DNA from: Deltaproteobacteria bacterium
Lineage (GTDB): Bacteria > Myxococcota_A > UBA796 > GCA-2862545
NCBI GenBank assembly: GCA_016938035.1
Contig: JAFGVK010000097.1
Span: forward strand, 38,531-102,530
DNA: 64,000 nt
Reading direction: 5' to 3'
Shown in pieces: positions 50,523-59,547 of the stretch (position 1 is its first letter; each line of letters begins with the position of its first letter). Both the position numbers and the translations under genes were made by a program. The notes beneath the pieces are model-generated. The model had not been told where the DNA came from. It ran no database searches and saw nothing but the letters and a program-made list of their open reading frames with translations.

Positions 50523-52904
50523 ATGCTCCACAGCCGCGACACCGCCCGCGCCCTCGCGACGGTCGCTGCCCTGCTCCTCTCGCTCCCCGCCCTCGCGGGC
50601 GGAGGACCGCACGTAGACTTCTCTGCCCTGCCAGAGGCCGCGTCGGTGCGCCCTGTCAACACCGACGGCTCCCCCCACCAGGCGGTCGCCCGGCTGCTCA
50701 CCGACGTGAGCGCCGCGACCCCAGGCGGAAAGATGCGGCTTGGGCTCTACCTGGAGCCGGACGAGGGCTGGCACTCCTACTGGAAGTCGCCTGGGGACAT
50801 CGGGCTCCCGACCGACATCCACTGGCAGCTCCCAGACGGCACCACCGCGTCCCCCTACCAGTACCCCGTGCCCCTCCGCTTCGAGGAGCAGGGGGTGGTG
50901 TCCTACGGCTATGACGGCGGCGTCCTGCTCTTCACCGAGCTCACCCTCCCCGATCCCCTCCCCGCTGAGGCGACGCTGGGCCTGGAGGCCTCGTGGCTGG
51001 TGTGCAAGAGCACCTGCGTTCCAGGGAGCGCCGCGGTGCAGGTGCCGCTCCCCGTGGCCGAGGACAGGGCGGACCTGGCCCCCTCCCCCTGGGCCCCGCT
51101 CTTCGACGCCCACGCCGCCCGGCATCCCACCGCGCTAGCGGCCCTGCCGCTCCTCGCGTCGGAGGTCGCGCTCTCCCCCGCGGTGATCCCGCCCAACAGC
51201 CCGTTCACCGCGGTCTTCACCCTCCACGCCACCGACGGGAGCGCCCTGGGAGGCCTCCCACCGCAGGGCTCCTGGCCGACCTTCACGCCGATCACCAGCT
51301 ACGACTGGATGGTCAACAGCCTCCGCGTCTGCCCCACCGAGGCGGGCGGGGTGATGGCGGTGATCGAGGGCGAGAGCTTCGAGCCGGATCCCCTCCCCTC
51401 GGACGCGGTGATCGGCGGGCTGTTCCAGGTCAAGCACGGCGAGGACTGGCTCCACACCGAGCTGCTCACCCCCATGCCCTGGGTGGCCGCGGCCCCCAAG
51501 GACGCGGAGGCCACCTCACCCCTGATCGCCCTCGCGGCCAGCTGCGGCGTGCAGACCGAGGCGGCCCCCGCCGCAGGGGACGCGCCGCCCAAGGACGCGA
51601 CCCTGGTGGCGCTGGAGGAGATGACCGGGACCTCGGGCGCGAGCCTCTTCGCCCTGATGCTCGGCGCCGCCTTCCTGGGCGGGATCATCCTCAACGCCAT
51701 GCCCTGCGTCCTGCCGGTGCTCACCCTCAAGCTGTACGGCCTAGTGTCGCACGCGGAGTCGGACCCGGCCCACAACAAGCGGGCGGGACTGGCGTACACC
51801 CTCGGTATCCTGGTGTCCTTCTGGGCCCTCGCCGGGGCGGTGATCCTGGCGCAGACCGTGTTCGGGATGAGCGTGGGCTGGGGCTTCCAGTTCCAGTCGC
51901 CGCTCTACGTGGCCTCGCTGGCGACCATCGTCTTCACCTTCGCCCTCTCGCTGTTCGGCACCTTCGAGATCCCGGCGCTGGGGATGGACAAGGCCTCCGA
52001 GGCCACACAGAAGGAGGGCGTCCTCGGCGACTTCTTCTACGGGGTGTTCGCGACCCTGCTCTCTACCCCGTGCTCTGCGCCCTTCCTCGGCTTCGCGGTG
52101 GGCTTCGCCTTCTCGCAGCCCCCCGCGGCGGTGATGCTGTTCTTCACCGTGATCGGCCTGGGCCTCGCGGCGCCCTACTTGGCGGTGGCCTTCATCCCGG
52201 CCCTGTTCCGCTTCATGCCCAGGCCCGGCGCCTGGATGGAGACCTTCAAGCAGCTGATGGGCTTCACCCTGCTCGCCACCGCCCTGTGGATGGTGGACGT
52301 GTTGGGGAGCCTCCTGGGCGCGTCGGGGATGACCGGCTTCCTGTTCTTCCTCGCGACCGTAGCGCTGGGCTCCTGGATCTTCGGCCACTTCGGCGGCCTC
52401 GCGGCCTCCGGCAGGCGCCAGCTCGCGGCGCTGGGCGCGGCGATCGCGGTGGCGGTGCTGGGCGGCTGGGCCTTCCTCGACCTGGAGATCCCCGACGAGC
52501 CCGCTTGCGCCAACGCGGGCGAGGTGTCCACCGAGCTGAGCTTCGAGGATGAGATCCCCTGGCAGCCCTTCAGCCCCGAGCGTGTGGAGGCCCTGGCAGG
52601 GCACACGGTGTTCATCGACTTCACCGCCGACTGGTGCCTCACCTGCAAGGTCAACGAGCGCACCGTGCTGGAGACCCGCCAGGTCCGAGAGGCGATGGAG
52701 GCGAACGGGGTGATCCCCCTCAAGGCCGACTGGACCCGACGCGACGACGTGATCGGCGCGTGGCTGGCCAGGTATGGGCGGGCCGGGGTGCCGTTCTACC
52801 TGGTGGTGCCCGCCGACCGCAGCAGGCCCACGATCCCCCTCTCGGAGGTGATCACCTGGGACATGGTGGTCAGCGCGATGGAGGACGGGGCGAGCGCGCA
52901 GTAG
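50523..52904 (+). CDS. dsbD: DsbD/ScsB-type thiol:disulfide interchange protein
   Basis: ATG 50523 follows GGAGG; the open frame upstream is unsupported. The 793-residue protein has a signal peptide (LATVAALLLSLPALAGG) and a periplasmic N-terminal domain to about 270 with Cys pair region CKSTC. Eight or so membrane segments (about 370-600) carry the redox cysteines NAMPCVLPVL (near 391) and STPCSAPFLG (near 514). A C-terminal thioredoxin domain has ADWCLTCK (about 703-709). It moves electrons from cytoplasmic thioredoxin to the periplasm for disulfide isomerisation and cytochrome c maturation. This fits the many Cys-rich exported proteins here. Confidence 0.92.
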   Translation: MLHSRDTARALATVAALLLSLPALAGGGPHVDFSALPEAASVRPVNTDGSPHQAVARLLTDVSAATPGGKMRLGLYLEPDEGWHSYWKSPGDIGLPTDIHWQLPDGTTASPYQYPVPLRFEEQGVVSYGYDGGVLLFTELTLPDPLPAEATLGLEASWLVCKSTCVPGSAAVQVPLPVAEDRADLAPSPWAPLFDAHAARHPTALAALPLLASEVALSPAVIPPNSPFTAVFTLHATDGSALGGLPPQGSWPTFTPITSYDWMVNSLRVCPTEAGGVMAVIEGESFEPDPLPSDAVIGGLFQVKHGEDWLHTELLTPMPWVAAAPKDAEATSPLIALAASCGVQTEAAPAAGDAPPKDATLVALEEMTGTSGASLFALMLGAAFLGGIILNAMPCVLPVLTLKLYGLVSHAESDPAHNKRAGLAYTLGILVSFWALAGAVILAQTVFGMSVGWGFQFQSPLYVASLATIVFTFALSLFGTFEIPALGMDKASEATQKEGVLGDFFYGVFATLLSTPCSAPFLGFAVGFAFSQPPAAVMLFFTVIGLGLAAPYLAVAFIPALFRFMPRPGAWMETFKQLMGFTLLATALWMVDVLGSLLGASGMTGFLFFLATVALGSWIFGHFGGLAASGRRQLAALGAAIAVAVLGGWAFLDLEIPDEPACANAGEVSTELSFEDEIPWQPFSPERVEALAGHTVFIDFTADWCLTCKVNERTVLETRQVREAMEANGVIPLKADWTRRDDVIGAWLARYGRAGVPFYLVVPADRSRPTIPLSEVITWDMVVSAMEDGASAQ

Positions 52905-52927
52905 CGCCGCCCCCCCGCGGTGAACAG

Positions 52928-52951
52928 GGCCGCGCCGCGGCAGGCGCGGCC
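52928..52951 (+). terminator. GC-rich hairpin after dsbD, no T-run
   Basis: GGCCGCGCC/GGCGCGGCC forms a perfect 9-bp stem with loop GCGGCA, 24 bases after the dsbD stop. The lack of a following T tract makes intrinsic termination uncertain. Confidence 0.4.
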
Positions 52952-53404
52952 ACGACGCGAGCGCGTCGCCCGGACCGAGCGCATTGACGCACTTCGCATG
53001 TGGATGCCGAAGTGTGAAGCCCGGCACCGAAGAGGTGAGCGTCCTGGAGCATGCGAACGGACGGAACCGGTCCATCAGCGGGACCGCCTCAAAGGACGCG
53101 CTTCATCCTTCCAGAGGATCCATCAGAAGCGGCCGCTCGTCCAGTCTTCCAGGGGGCGAGCGGGCGCCCAGTCGCTGGGAGTATCGGCGGGTGGCCGCCG
53201 TTCCCAGGCCAGCAAGCGAACTGTCGCACGCGACGGGCGCAGGGCGCAGGGAGCAGGAGAGCCGCCGAGAGGCCAGCGGATCGGCGCCCCACGGGCCTTG
53301 ATCATCGTCTCGCCCAAGCGGGTCATGCGGGGGGGCCTCCGGCACGGGGGTAGCGCCCGATCACGCAGGGGGAGAGGGGCCGGCAAGCCCCCAGCAGGGG
53401 GGGA

Positions 53405-53480
53405 TTGGGGGGGACGCAGTCCCCCACCCCAACGGGGGACACGAAGGAGGGCGAAGCCCCCTTGGCGGAGGCCATCAGGC
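53405..53480. repeat. Structured 76-bp repeat, copy 1
   Basis: Contains three small hairpins: GGGGGAC/GTCCCCC with GCA loop (53409-53425), CCCC/GGGG, and GGGC-GAA-GCCC. A second copy starts 88 bases downstream, ending in the same GGCGGAGGCCATCAGGC. Confidence 0.85.
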
Positions 53481-53492
53481 CGCCGGTCATCG

Positions 53493-53568
53493 GGAGGGGG
53501 GGCGCAGCCCCTCACCCCAACGGGGCATACGAAGGAGGGCGAAGCCCCCTTGGCGGAGGCCATCAGGC
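53493..53568. repeat. Structured 76-bp repeat, copy 2
   Basis: Nearly identical to copy 1. In the first hairpin an A-T pair of copy 1 is a G-C pair here, and one G-C pair becomes G-T. Base pairing is therefore kept despite substitution. Confidence 0.85.
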
Positions 53569-53685
53569 AGAAAGTCCGGTCCGAGCGCACAAAGTCGTGT
53601 ATCCACCGGCCTGTTCAAGACGCGCCATGACCCAGCGCCCGGCGCGGAGCGCGAGGCACGCGCCGATAAGGATGGTTCATTCGTG

Positions 53686-53862
53686 TTAGCACCCGACCGC
53701 GACGCTCCACGGCCGTGGCGGGGGCTGCAAGGGCCTGCCAAGCCCCAGCCGATCGGCCACGATTATCTCGATGTCGTCTATAGCGAAGGATCCGCCCGCT
53801 GAATCGACGGCTATCGCAAGCAGGAGGCGGACACATGGGCCGGAGCTCCTGTCAGGCCGTCG
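53686..53862 (-). pseudogene. Remnant of a secreted-protein C-terminus
   Basis: A minus-strand frame ending in TAA at 53686-53688 encodes about 58 codons, with VRLLLAIAVDSAGGSFAID followed by DIEIIVADR. This is a beta-strand pattern with the FAIDDIEI motif typical of the last strands of extracellular MAM- or immune-inhibitor-like domains. There is a stop just upstream and no start or ribosome binding site, so it looks like the surviving end of a lost gene. Weak but specific. Confidence 0.3.
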
Positions 53863-54029
53863 GAAAAGAGGATCTCAGCGCGCTGGCAGCCCCCTCTCCC
53901 TCCGCCAGCACGGCACGCGGTGAGCAGACCTTGGGCCAAACGATGATCATGGCCGCCCGACGGACGACGGGCGGAGGTCACAGGAGCGACCGCCCGATGG
54001 GCGACGGGAGCCCTTCCCAGATCGCCGCG
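53863..54029. other. Short non-coding stretch with a partial inverted match
   Basis: At 53,932-53,950 the sequence TTGGGCCAAACGATGATCAT resembles the reverse complement of 53,299-53,320 (TTGGGCGAGACGATGATCAA). This suggests rearranged copies of one ancestral stretch. No gene seen. Confidence 0.35.
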
Positions 54030-55358
54030 CTAGAAGCGCCCCGCGGCGAGGGGCACTGTGACGCGGTACCCCTCCTTACTCGGCACCACCAGCGGCAGGG
54101 GCGCCCCCAGGGTCCAGCCGCTGTCGTCGTGCCCGATCAGCACCCCATCGGCAGAGGCCAGCGCTGGCCCGCGCCCGTCCCTTGTGAGGTATGCGCCCAG
54201 CCCCAGCCCCACCGCGGCACCGCCCGCCATCATCGCGCCCCCGGCGGAGTCGGAGAGGAAGGTGTAGTAGTTGACCACCAGCGCGACGCCGCTCCCCACC
54301 ACCGCGCCGGTGTAGCCCGAGAGGTTGACCAGGTTCACCCTGCGGCGGTCGATCTCATAGCCGCGCCGGTCCGCCCACCCCGCCAAAGCGAAGCCCGCCG
54401 CGAGGCCCAGGTCCACCCCGCCACCAAGGCGGAGGAAGGTCTCGCTGTCGTCCCCTGTGTCCACGATCATGAAGGACACCGCGGTGTAGTAGAGCCCCCA
54501 GGTCGCGCCCGACCTCGCGAGGGCCGCCTCTCCCGCGGTGGGCTGCATCGCCGAGGCCACAGCGAGCCCGAGCCCCCCCCCGAGCGCGGTGCCGGCCGCC
54601 AGCGACCCGAAAAACGCCTCGGTGTTGGTGTCCAGCGCCCCAGCGAGCATGGCCCCATTCCATCCCCCCAGCACCTCGCCGGCGTAGATCGACATCGCCT
54701 GCCCGGTGGTGACCGGGTGCTGATCGGTGAGCAGCATGGTGCCACCGATACCCGCTCCCAGCCCGACGAAGGCCATCCCAACCGGGATCAGTGGGGTGTC
54801 GGTGCCCCCGATCGCACCGGGGATGAACACCCCCAGGAAGATCGGCGCGACGACCCCCTGGGTGACGATCAGCTCGGTGCGGCCGTCGTCCACGAGCAGC
54901 GGGGCGGAGCTCGTCAGCCTGCGGGGCGCCGCGGACGAGGAGCAAGAGGTCTCTGGGGCCGCCTTGGCCACCTCCTCCATCTGCGACCAGGCGCGCAGCG
55001 CCCACGCGGTGTCGGCGTAGCCCGCCTGGACCTGGAGCCACACCTGGCAGGCCTCGCCAAATTGCCCGCGCGCCGAGTGCTCCAGACCGATGCGGTACAG
55101 GCTCGCCCCCTCCAGCTGGTGGAGCTCTGCCTCGCTGAACGCCCCAATTCCCCGAGCGAGATCAGGGCCCTGGGGCGCGGGCGCCAGTGGGGTCTCGTCC
55201 TGATCAGGAGCGGGAGCCGCGGCGGGCGGAGCTTCCTGCTGCGCGGGGAGGGCGGGGGCCCCCGCTGGAGGAGGAGGGGCGGGGGCCTCCTCCGAGACCG
55301 CTGGATCCTGCGCCCACGCCAGCGAGGCCCAGAGGGCCGCAGAGTTCAACCACATCAT
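54030..55358 (-). CDS. Exported Gly-rich membrane protein with TPR-like segment
   Basis: This 442-residue protein has a signal peptide (MMWLNSAALWASLAWAQ) and a Pro/Ala-rich stretch to about 75. A TPR-like pair follows (GASLYRIGLEHSARGQFGEACQVWLQVQAGYADTAWALRAWSQMEEVAK). After one CSSS segment there are many Gly/Ala-rich hydrophobic stretches (about 170-410) alternating with short turns (GGGVDLGLAAGFALAGW). The pattern could be an outer-membrane-associated protein or a set of inner-membrane hairpins. GAGGAGG precedes the first ATG. No family is recognised. It follows the DT-rich lipoprotein by 14 bases, probably one transcript. Confidence 0.68.
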   Translation of the reverse strand: MMWLNSAALWASLAWAQDPAVSEEAPAPPPPAGAPALPAQQEAPPAAAPAPDQDETPLAPAPQGPDLARGIGAFSEAELHQLEGASLYRIGLEHSARGQFGEACQVWLQVQAGYADTAWALRAWSQMEEVAKAAPETSCSSSAAPRRLTSSAPLLVDDGRTELIVTQGVVAPIFLGVFIPGAIGGTDTPLIPVGMAFVGLGAGIGGTMLLTDQHPVTTGQAMSIYAGEVLGGWNGAMLAGALDTNTEAFFGSLAAGTALGGGLGLAVASAMQPTAGEAALARSGATWGLYYTAVSFMIVDTGDDSETFLRLGGGVDLGLAAGFALAGWADRRGYEIDRRRVNLVNLSGYTGAVVGSGVALVVNYYTFLSDSAGGAMMAGGAAVGLGLGAYLTRDGRGPALASADGVLIGHDDSGWTLGAPLPLVVPSKEGYRVTVPLAAGRF

Positions 55359-55372
55359 CGAGACCTCCTCCC

Positions 55373-55834
55373 CTACTCGGGAGCCGCTGCGACCGTGAAT
55401 TCAAAGGGGTGCTCGCGACACGCCCGCGGCAGGCATGCGTGCTCACCGTCCCCCCCGTCCGCCTCGATGACGTAGACGACCAGCGGGGGCAGCACCGCGC
55501 GACCGGGGATCGCCCCCGCGTAGGTGTCGCCCGTGTCGAGCGTGAGGGGCTCCTGGGTCCACTGCGTGTCGCCAGGGAGCCGGAAGAAGATCGAGGCGCT
55601 CTCTACACCGTCCGCGTCCGTGATCTCGGCGGTGATACGGACCGGCGCCCCCTCCGGCCGATCATCCGGGGCGCCCTCGTGGTGGATCTCCGGCCCGATG
55701 ATGTCGGTGTCGGTGTCCGTGTCGGTGTCCGTGTCGGTGTCCGTGTCGGTGTCCGTGTCCATGTCACCGGTCTCTTTGGGCGCGGGATCTCCACAGGCCA
55801 TGAGGCCGAGCAACCCTACAGTCCACATCTTCAT
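55373..55834 (-). CDS. Small lipoprotein with Asp-Thr tether
   Basis: This 153-residue lipoprotein has the signal peptide MKMWTVGLLGLMAC (lipobox LMAC) and a tether of about ten Asp-Thr dipeptides (MDTDTDTDTD...). An Ig-like or fibronectin-like domain of about 100 residues follows (APVRITAEITDADGVESASIFFRLPGDTQWTQEPL), with one CLPRAC cysteine pair near the end. Such short Ig-like modules often present or dock other domains. Function is unknown. It is the first gene of a probable two-gene unit. Confidence 0.75.
   Translation of the reverse strand: MKMWTVGLLGLMACGDPAPKETGDMDTDTDTDTDTDTDTDTDTDIIGPEIHHEGAPDDRPEGAPVRITAEITDADGVESASIFFRLPGDTQWTQEPLTLDTGDTYAGAIPGRAVLPPLVVYVIEADGGDGEHACLPRACREHPFEFTVAAAPE
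55702..55762. repeat. 6/12-bp microsatellite encoding Asp-Thr
   Basis: Repeats of GTGTCC/GTGTCG on the plus strand encode the Asp-Thr tether. The in-frame unit length allows tether length variation by slippage. Confidence 0.85.
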
Positions 55835-56149
55835 GACACCTCCCGAGCGAGCCGGTCACAGCTTGTCATAACCACCGCCGCGGCGCTAGGCCGGGCCTGA
55901 CCCACCTCGCAGCGCTCCACTGCGGGGCGGCGCGCCGGTCCAGCCCCCTTCGCCACCTGCGGGGTGCGCCTGGCGTGGTGCGAGGTGCCGCGCGGCCCTC
56001 AGCGATCGGACCGTTCCAACGGGAGCAGCTCGATTTGGCTGCCTGCCGGGCCGACGAGGGTTGAACCTCCCGCTGGACCGGGTAGTAAGAGGCCTTACAG
56101 CGGCCGGGACCCTTCGGGCGCCCCGGAGCAGTTCCACAAGGGGTGAGCC
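55835..56149. other. Divergent intergenic region upstream of pruA
   Basis: About 315 bases without a gene. It holds an imperfect dyad GTAAG-AGGC-CTTAC at 56,085-56,098, about 52 bases before the pruA ATG, with TTGAAC at 56,071. This could be a promoter/operator, but the -10 match is poor. Confidence 0.45.
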
Positions 56150-57778
56150 ATGATGCAGGGATTTCTCCAGAGTCCTCCTACTCGCAACGAGCCGGTGCTC
56201 GACTACGCGCCAGGCAGTCCAGAGCGCGACGCGCTCGACGCGGAGCTTGCCCGGATGCAGGCTGAGGTGATCGAGATCCCGCTGGTGATCGGCGGCGAGC
56301 ACGTCCAGAGCGGCATCATCGGCACCTGCCACCCGCCGCATGACCACCGTCACCTGCTCGCCAACTTCCAGCAGGCCACCACCGCGCTGGTGGAGCAGGC
56401 GATCGAGGCGGCACTGGCCGCCCGTGACGCGTGGAGCAAGACCCCCTGGCAGGATCGCGCGGCGATCTTCCTCCGCGCCGCCGACATCATGGCCGGCCGA
56501 GGGCGCGCCAGGATGAACGCCGCGGCGATGCTCGACCTGGGCAAGACCATCAACCAGGCGGAGATCGACGCGGTCGCCGAGCTGGTCGACTTCTACCGCT
56601 TCCACGCCGCCTATATGACCCAGATCTACCAGGGGCAGCCCATCTCCCCGCCCGGACAGTGGAACCAGCTCGACTGGCGGCCGCTGGAGGGCTTCGTCTT
56701 CGCGGTGACGCCCTTCAACTTCGCGTCGATCGCCGGAAACCTGCCCACCGCCCCGGCGATGATGGGGAACACCGTGGTCTGGAAGCCCGCATCCAGCGCG
56801 GTCTTTATGGCCTGGACCATCATGTCGATCCTGGAGGAGGCGGGGCTTCCCCCTGGGGTGATCAACTTCGTCCCCGGCCCCGGGAGGGCGGTGGGGCCGG
56901 TCGCGCTGGCCTCCAAGCACCTCGCCGGGGTCCATTTTACCGGCTCCACCGGGGTGCTTCACTCCATGTGGCGGGCGGTGTCGGACGATCTGCACAACAA
57001 GCGCACCTTCCCTCGAATCGTGGGCGAGACCGGCGGAAAGGACTTCATCGTGGCGCACCCCAGCGCCGACGTCGCTGAGGTGGTGACCGCGCTGGTCCGC
57101 GGCGCCTTTGAGTTCCAGGGGCAGAAGTGCTCCGCCGCCTCGCGCGCCTACATCCCCGCGTCACTCTGGCCTGCGGTGCGCGAAGGGGTGCAGCGCGACC
57201 TCGCCGCCTTCCGCCAGGGTCCCCCCACCGACTTCCGCAACTTTGTCGGCGCGGTCATCGACGACGGGGCCTTCAAGGACATCACCGGCTTCATCGACTT
57301 TGCCCACCAGAGCGAGGACTGCGAGGTGATCGCCGGCGGCCACTACGACGACAGCGTCGGCTGGTTCATCGAGCCCACCGTGGTGCTGGCGCGGGATCCC
57401 CACTGCCGCCTGATGGAGGAGGAGATCTTTGGGCCAGTGCTCACCCTGTACGTGTACGACGACGACCAGTGGGCCGAGACCCTGAAGCTGGTGGACGGGA
57501 CCTCTCCCTACGCCCTCACTGGCGCGGTCTTCGCGAGGGATCGCCGCGCGATCCAGCAGGCCAGCGAGGCGCTGCGCGACGCGGCGGGGAACTTCTACAT
57601 CAATGACAAGCCCACCGGCGCGGTGGTCGGACAGCAGCCCTTCGGCGGCGCCAGGGCCTCTGGCACCAACGACAAGGCGGGCAGCGTGCTCAACCTGTAC
57701 CGGTGGACCTCCCCGCGAGCGGTAAAGGAGAACCTCCACCCGCCTAGGGACTGGCGCTACCCCTTCCTAGAGCGCTAG
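56150..57778 (+). CDS. pruA: L-glutamate gamma-semialdehyde (P5C) dehydrogenase
   Basis: This 542-residue NAD-dependent aldehyde dehydrogenase oxidises pyrroline-5-carboxylate/glutamate semialdehyde to glutamate, the second step of proline catabolism. It has the ALDH4-type N-terminus (NEPVLDYAPGSPERDALDAEL), VTPFNFASIAGN, FTGSTGV, the Glu region GETGGKDF, catalytic Cys327 in GQKCSAAS and EEIFGPVLT. It is a stand-alone enzyme like mitochondrial P5C dehydrogenase, not the bifunctional PutA. A proline dehydrogenase gene is not adjacent. Confidence 0.95.
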   Translation: MMQGFLQSPPTRNEPVLDYAPGSPERDALDAELARMQAEVIEIPLVIGGEHVQSGIIGTCHPPHDHRHLLANFQQATTALVEQAIEAALAARDAWSKTPWQDRAAIFLRAADIMAGRGRARMNAAAMLDLGKTINQAEIDAVAELVDFYRFHAAYMTQIYQGQPISPPGQWNQLDWRPLEGFVFAVTPFNFASIAGNLPTAPAMMGNTVVWKPASSAVFMAWTIMSILEEAGLPPGVINFVPGPGRAVGPVALASKHLAGVHFTGSTGVLHSMWRAVSDDLHNKRTFPRIVGETGGKDFIVAHPSADVAEVVTALVRGAFEFQGQKCSAASRAYIPASLWPAVREGVQRDLAAFRQGPPTDFRNFVGAVIDDGAFKDITGFIDFAHQSEDCEVIAGGHYDDSVGWFIEPTVVLARDPHCRLMEEEIFGPVLTLYVYDDDQWAETLKLVDGTSPYALTGAVFARDRRAIQQASEALRDAAGNFYINDKPTGAVVGQQPFGGARASGTNDKAGSVLNLYRWTSPRAVKENLHPPRDWRYPFLER

Positions 57779-57785
57779 ACTGCCC

Positions 57786-57812
57786 GCCCCCGACGCCTCA
57801 CGGCTCGGGGGC
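57786..57812 (+). terminator. Probable terminator after pruA
   Basis: GCCCCCGA/TCGGGGGC forms an 8-bp stem whose loop contains an inner GCC-TCAC-GGC stem. It is followed by TTCCGCTT, which is only weakly T-rich. It begins 7 bases after the stop. Confidence 0.6.
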
Positions 57813-57881
57813 TTCCGCTTCCCCCCTTGGTGCCGGCGCAGCCGCTCCGGTCCCCCATCCTCTCTCGTCCTCGGAGATCCC

Positions 57882-58412
57882 ATGTCCCTCGGAAACCTGG
57901 AGCCCCTCTTCACCACCGAGCAGCTCCAGCACCGCATCCAGGAGCTCTCGCAGGAGATCCTCGCCAGCTACGGCGGTGAGCCGTTCATCTGTGTGGGGAT
58001 CCTCAAGGGGAGCTTCATCTTCCTCGCGGATCTGCTCCGCACCCTCCCGGTAGAGGTGAAGGTCGATTTCCTCGGCCTATCCTCCTACAGCGGCACGGAG
58101 TCGACCGGCGTCGTCCGCCTCACCCACGACCTCAAGACCGACATCTCCGGGATGCACGTGCTGGTGGTCGAGGACATCGTGGACTCGGGGCTGACCCTCT
58201 CCTACCTGCTGCGGATGCTGGGGGCCCGCCAGCCCAAGTCCCTCAAGGTCGTGGCGCTGCTCGACAAGGTGGCGCGGCGCACCGTGGACGTGGACATCGA
58301 CTTCGTCGGGTTCCCCATCGAGGATCACTTCGTGGTCGGCTACGGCCTCGACCTCGACGAGGGCTACCGCGGGCTCCCGTACATCGGGATGTTCCCTCCC
58401 TCCGCCGAGTAG
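57882..58412 (+). CDS. hpt: Hypoxanthine phosphoribosyltransferase
   Basis: This 176-residue purine salvage enzyme transfers ribose-5-phosphate from PRPP to hypoxanthine or guanine. It has the GILKGSFIFLADL loop (39-51), the SSYSGTESTG flexible loop and the PRPP motif VLVVEDIVDSGLT (93-105). The C-terminal DFVGFPIEDHFVVGYGLD segment binds the base. Length is typical. It stands alone after the pruA terminator. Confidence 0.95.
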   Translation: MSLGNLEPLFTTEQLQHRIQELSQEILASYGGEPFICVGILKGSFIFLADLLRTLPVEVKVDFLGLSSYSGTESTGVVRLTHDLKTDISGMHVLVVEDIVDSGLTLSYLLRMLGARQPKSLKVVALLDKVARRTVDVDIDFVGFPIEDHFVVGYGLDLDEGYRGLPYIGMFPPSAE

Positions 58413-58477
58413 TCCCCGCCACAAGTGACGCCCCCTGGTGCCGATGGTACCCTTCGACCAACCACCAAGGAGTCACC

Positions 58478-59230
58478 ATGCGCGCGCTCTCCCTCCTCCC
58501 GCTCTCTCTGCTTGCCTGTGGGGCCGATCCCGAGCCCGCGGCGCTGCCCGACGAGGCCGCCGAGGTGGTCATGGCCTCCCAGGACGTGATCGCCGCGACC
58601 TTGGTCGTCGCTGAGACCTCCAAGCACGTCGCGGAGCGCTCGGACCGGGACGGGGGCACTTGCCCCGCGGTCACCAGGACCGGGACGCTACAGGAATTCA
58701 CCGTCGTCGCGGACTACGGAGCGGGCTGCGTCCCAGAGAGCGGGCTGGTGGCTACCGAGGTCGCTGGCGCGGTGGAGATCGACTACGCGGATCGTGCCCT
58801 CACCGTGCAATTCGACGCCCTCTCGGCTGACGGTCACGGGGTGGACGGGACGATCACCGGGTCCTATGACGGGGTGATCGGCGGGCTCACCCTCACCCTC
58901 GACACCGATCTCACCCTCGCGGCCCCGGACACCCCCGAGCGGGTCACCGAGTCCCTGGTGCTGGGCGTCGGCGCCACCGAGCTGGAGGTGGACGGGAGCG
59001 CGAGCGCCACCTACGCCGACGGCAGCTCCTACAGCCTCGCGGCGGCGGGGATCGTCCTGGCCTACTCTGATCTGGCGACCTGCCCTGTCCCCGGGGAGGG
59101 CGTGATCACCGTGGACAACGCGGGCGTCAGCACGACCCTCACCTTCCTCGGGGGCGGTCTGATCGAGGTGCTCTGGAACGAGGTCCGCTACGAGATCGAC
59201 GGCTGCGCGTACCTGAGCGGCCTCTACTGA
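58478..59230 (+). CDS. Secreted lipoprotein, unknown function
   Basis: This 250-residue lipoprotein has the signal peptide MRALSLLPLSLLAC (lipobox LLAC) behind AAGGAG. A short helix (about 25-55) is followed by repeated beta strands in the rest (VEIDYADRALTVQFDALSADGHGVDGTITGSYDGVIGGLTLTLDTDLTLAAPD). The alternating pattern suggests a beta-barrel or solenoid. Cysteines at CPAV, CVPE, CPVP and CAYL could form two disulfides. No family is recognised. Confidence 0.75.
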   Translation: MRALSLLPLSLLACGADPEPAALPDEAAEVVMASQDVIAATLVVAETSKHVAERSDRDGGTCPAVTRTGTLQEFTVVADYGAGCVPESGLVATEVAGAVEIDYADRALTVQFDALSADGHGVDGTITGSYDGVIGGLTLTLDTDLTLAAPDTPERVTESLVLGVGATELEVDGSASATYADGSSYSLAAAGIVLAYSDLATCPVPGEGVITVDNAGVSTTLTFLGGGLIEVLWNEVRYEIDGCAYLSGLY

Positions 59231-59540
59231 CCAGAGAACGCCACGGGTCGACCACCTACCAGCCATGGCGAACCGTCGCCTTGCTCCAAGCAGATGGCTG
59301 GTGTGAGATCACCCCTGGTCTCCTGACGCCGTCCACGCGCCGTCGCACGCGCGGCGTTCCTGGGTAGCCCTCGGTGACACATCATCCAGACCGGCGAATA
59401 GGGCTGTCGGTCCGAGCTGGCGCCGCCCCCCTATCGGAGGCCGTCAGCCCGGTGGAGACCGTCAGCTTGTGCACTGGAGGCTGTCGGACCACCAGAGGGA
59501 GGCTCCTGCCGCGAGGGCTCTGGGGGGCGGGAGGGGCCGG
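59231..59540. other. Intergenic stretch with short imperfect repeats
   Basis: No gene seen. Three related 12-mers, GGAGGCCGTCAG, GGAGACCGTCAG and GGAGGCTGTCGG, start near 59,436, 59,453 and 59,475. They may be chance or worn repeats. Confidence 0.4.
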
Positions 59541-59547
59541 AGCTCCT

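Larger units (their letters stand above)
52905..53680. other. Gene-poor segment with repeats
   Basis: No credible gene is found between dsbD and the remnant near 53.7 kb. It holds a GC hairpin, a small inverted repeat CACTTCG/CGAAGTG near 52,990-53,016, and the two 76-bp structured repeats. Lower coding bias and mixed frames suggest a decayed accessory segment. Confidence 0.6.
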
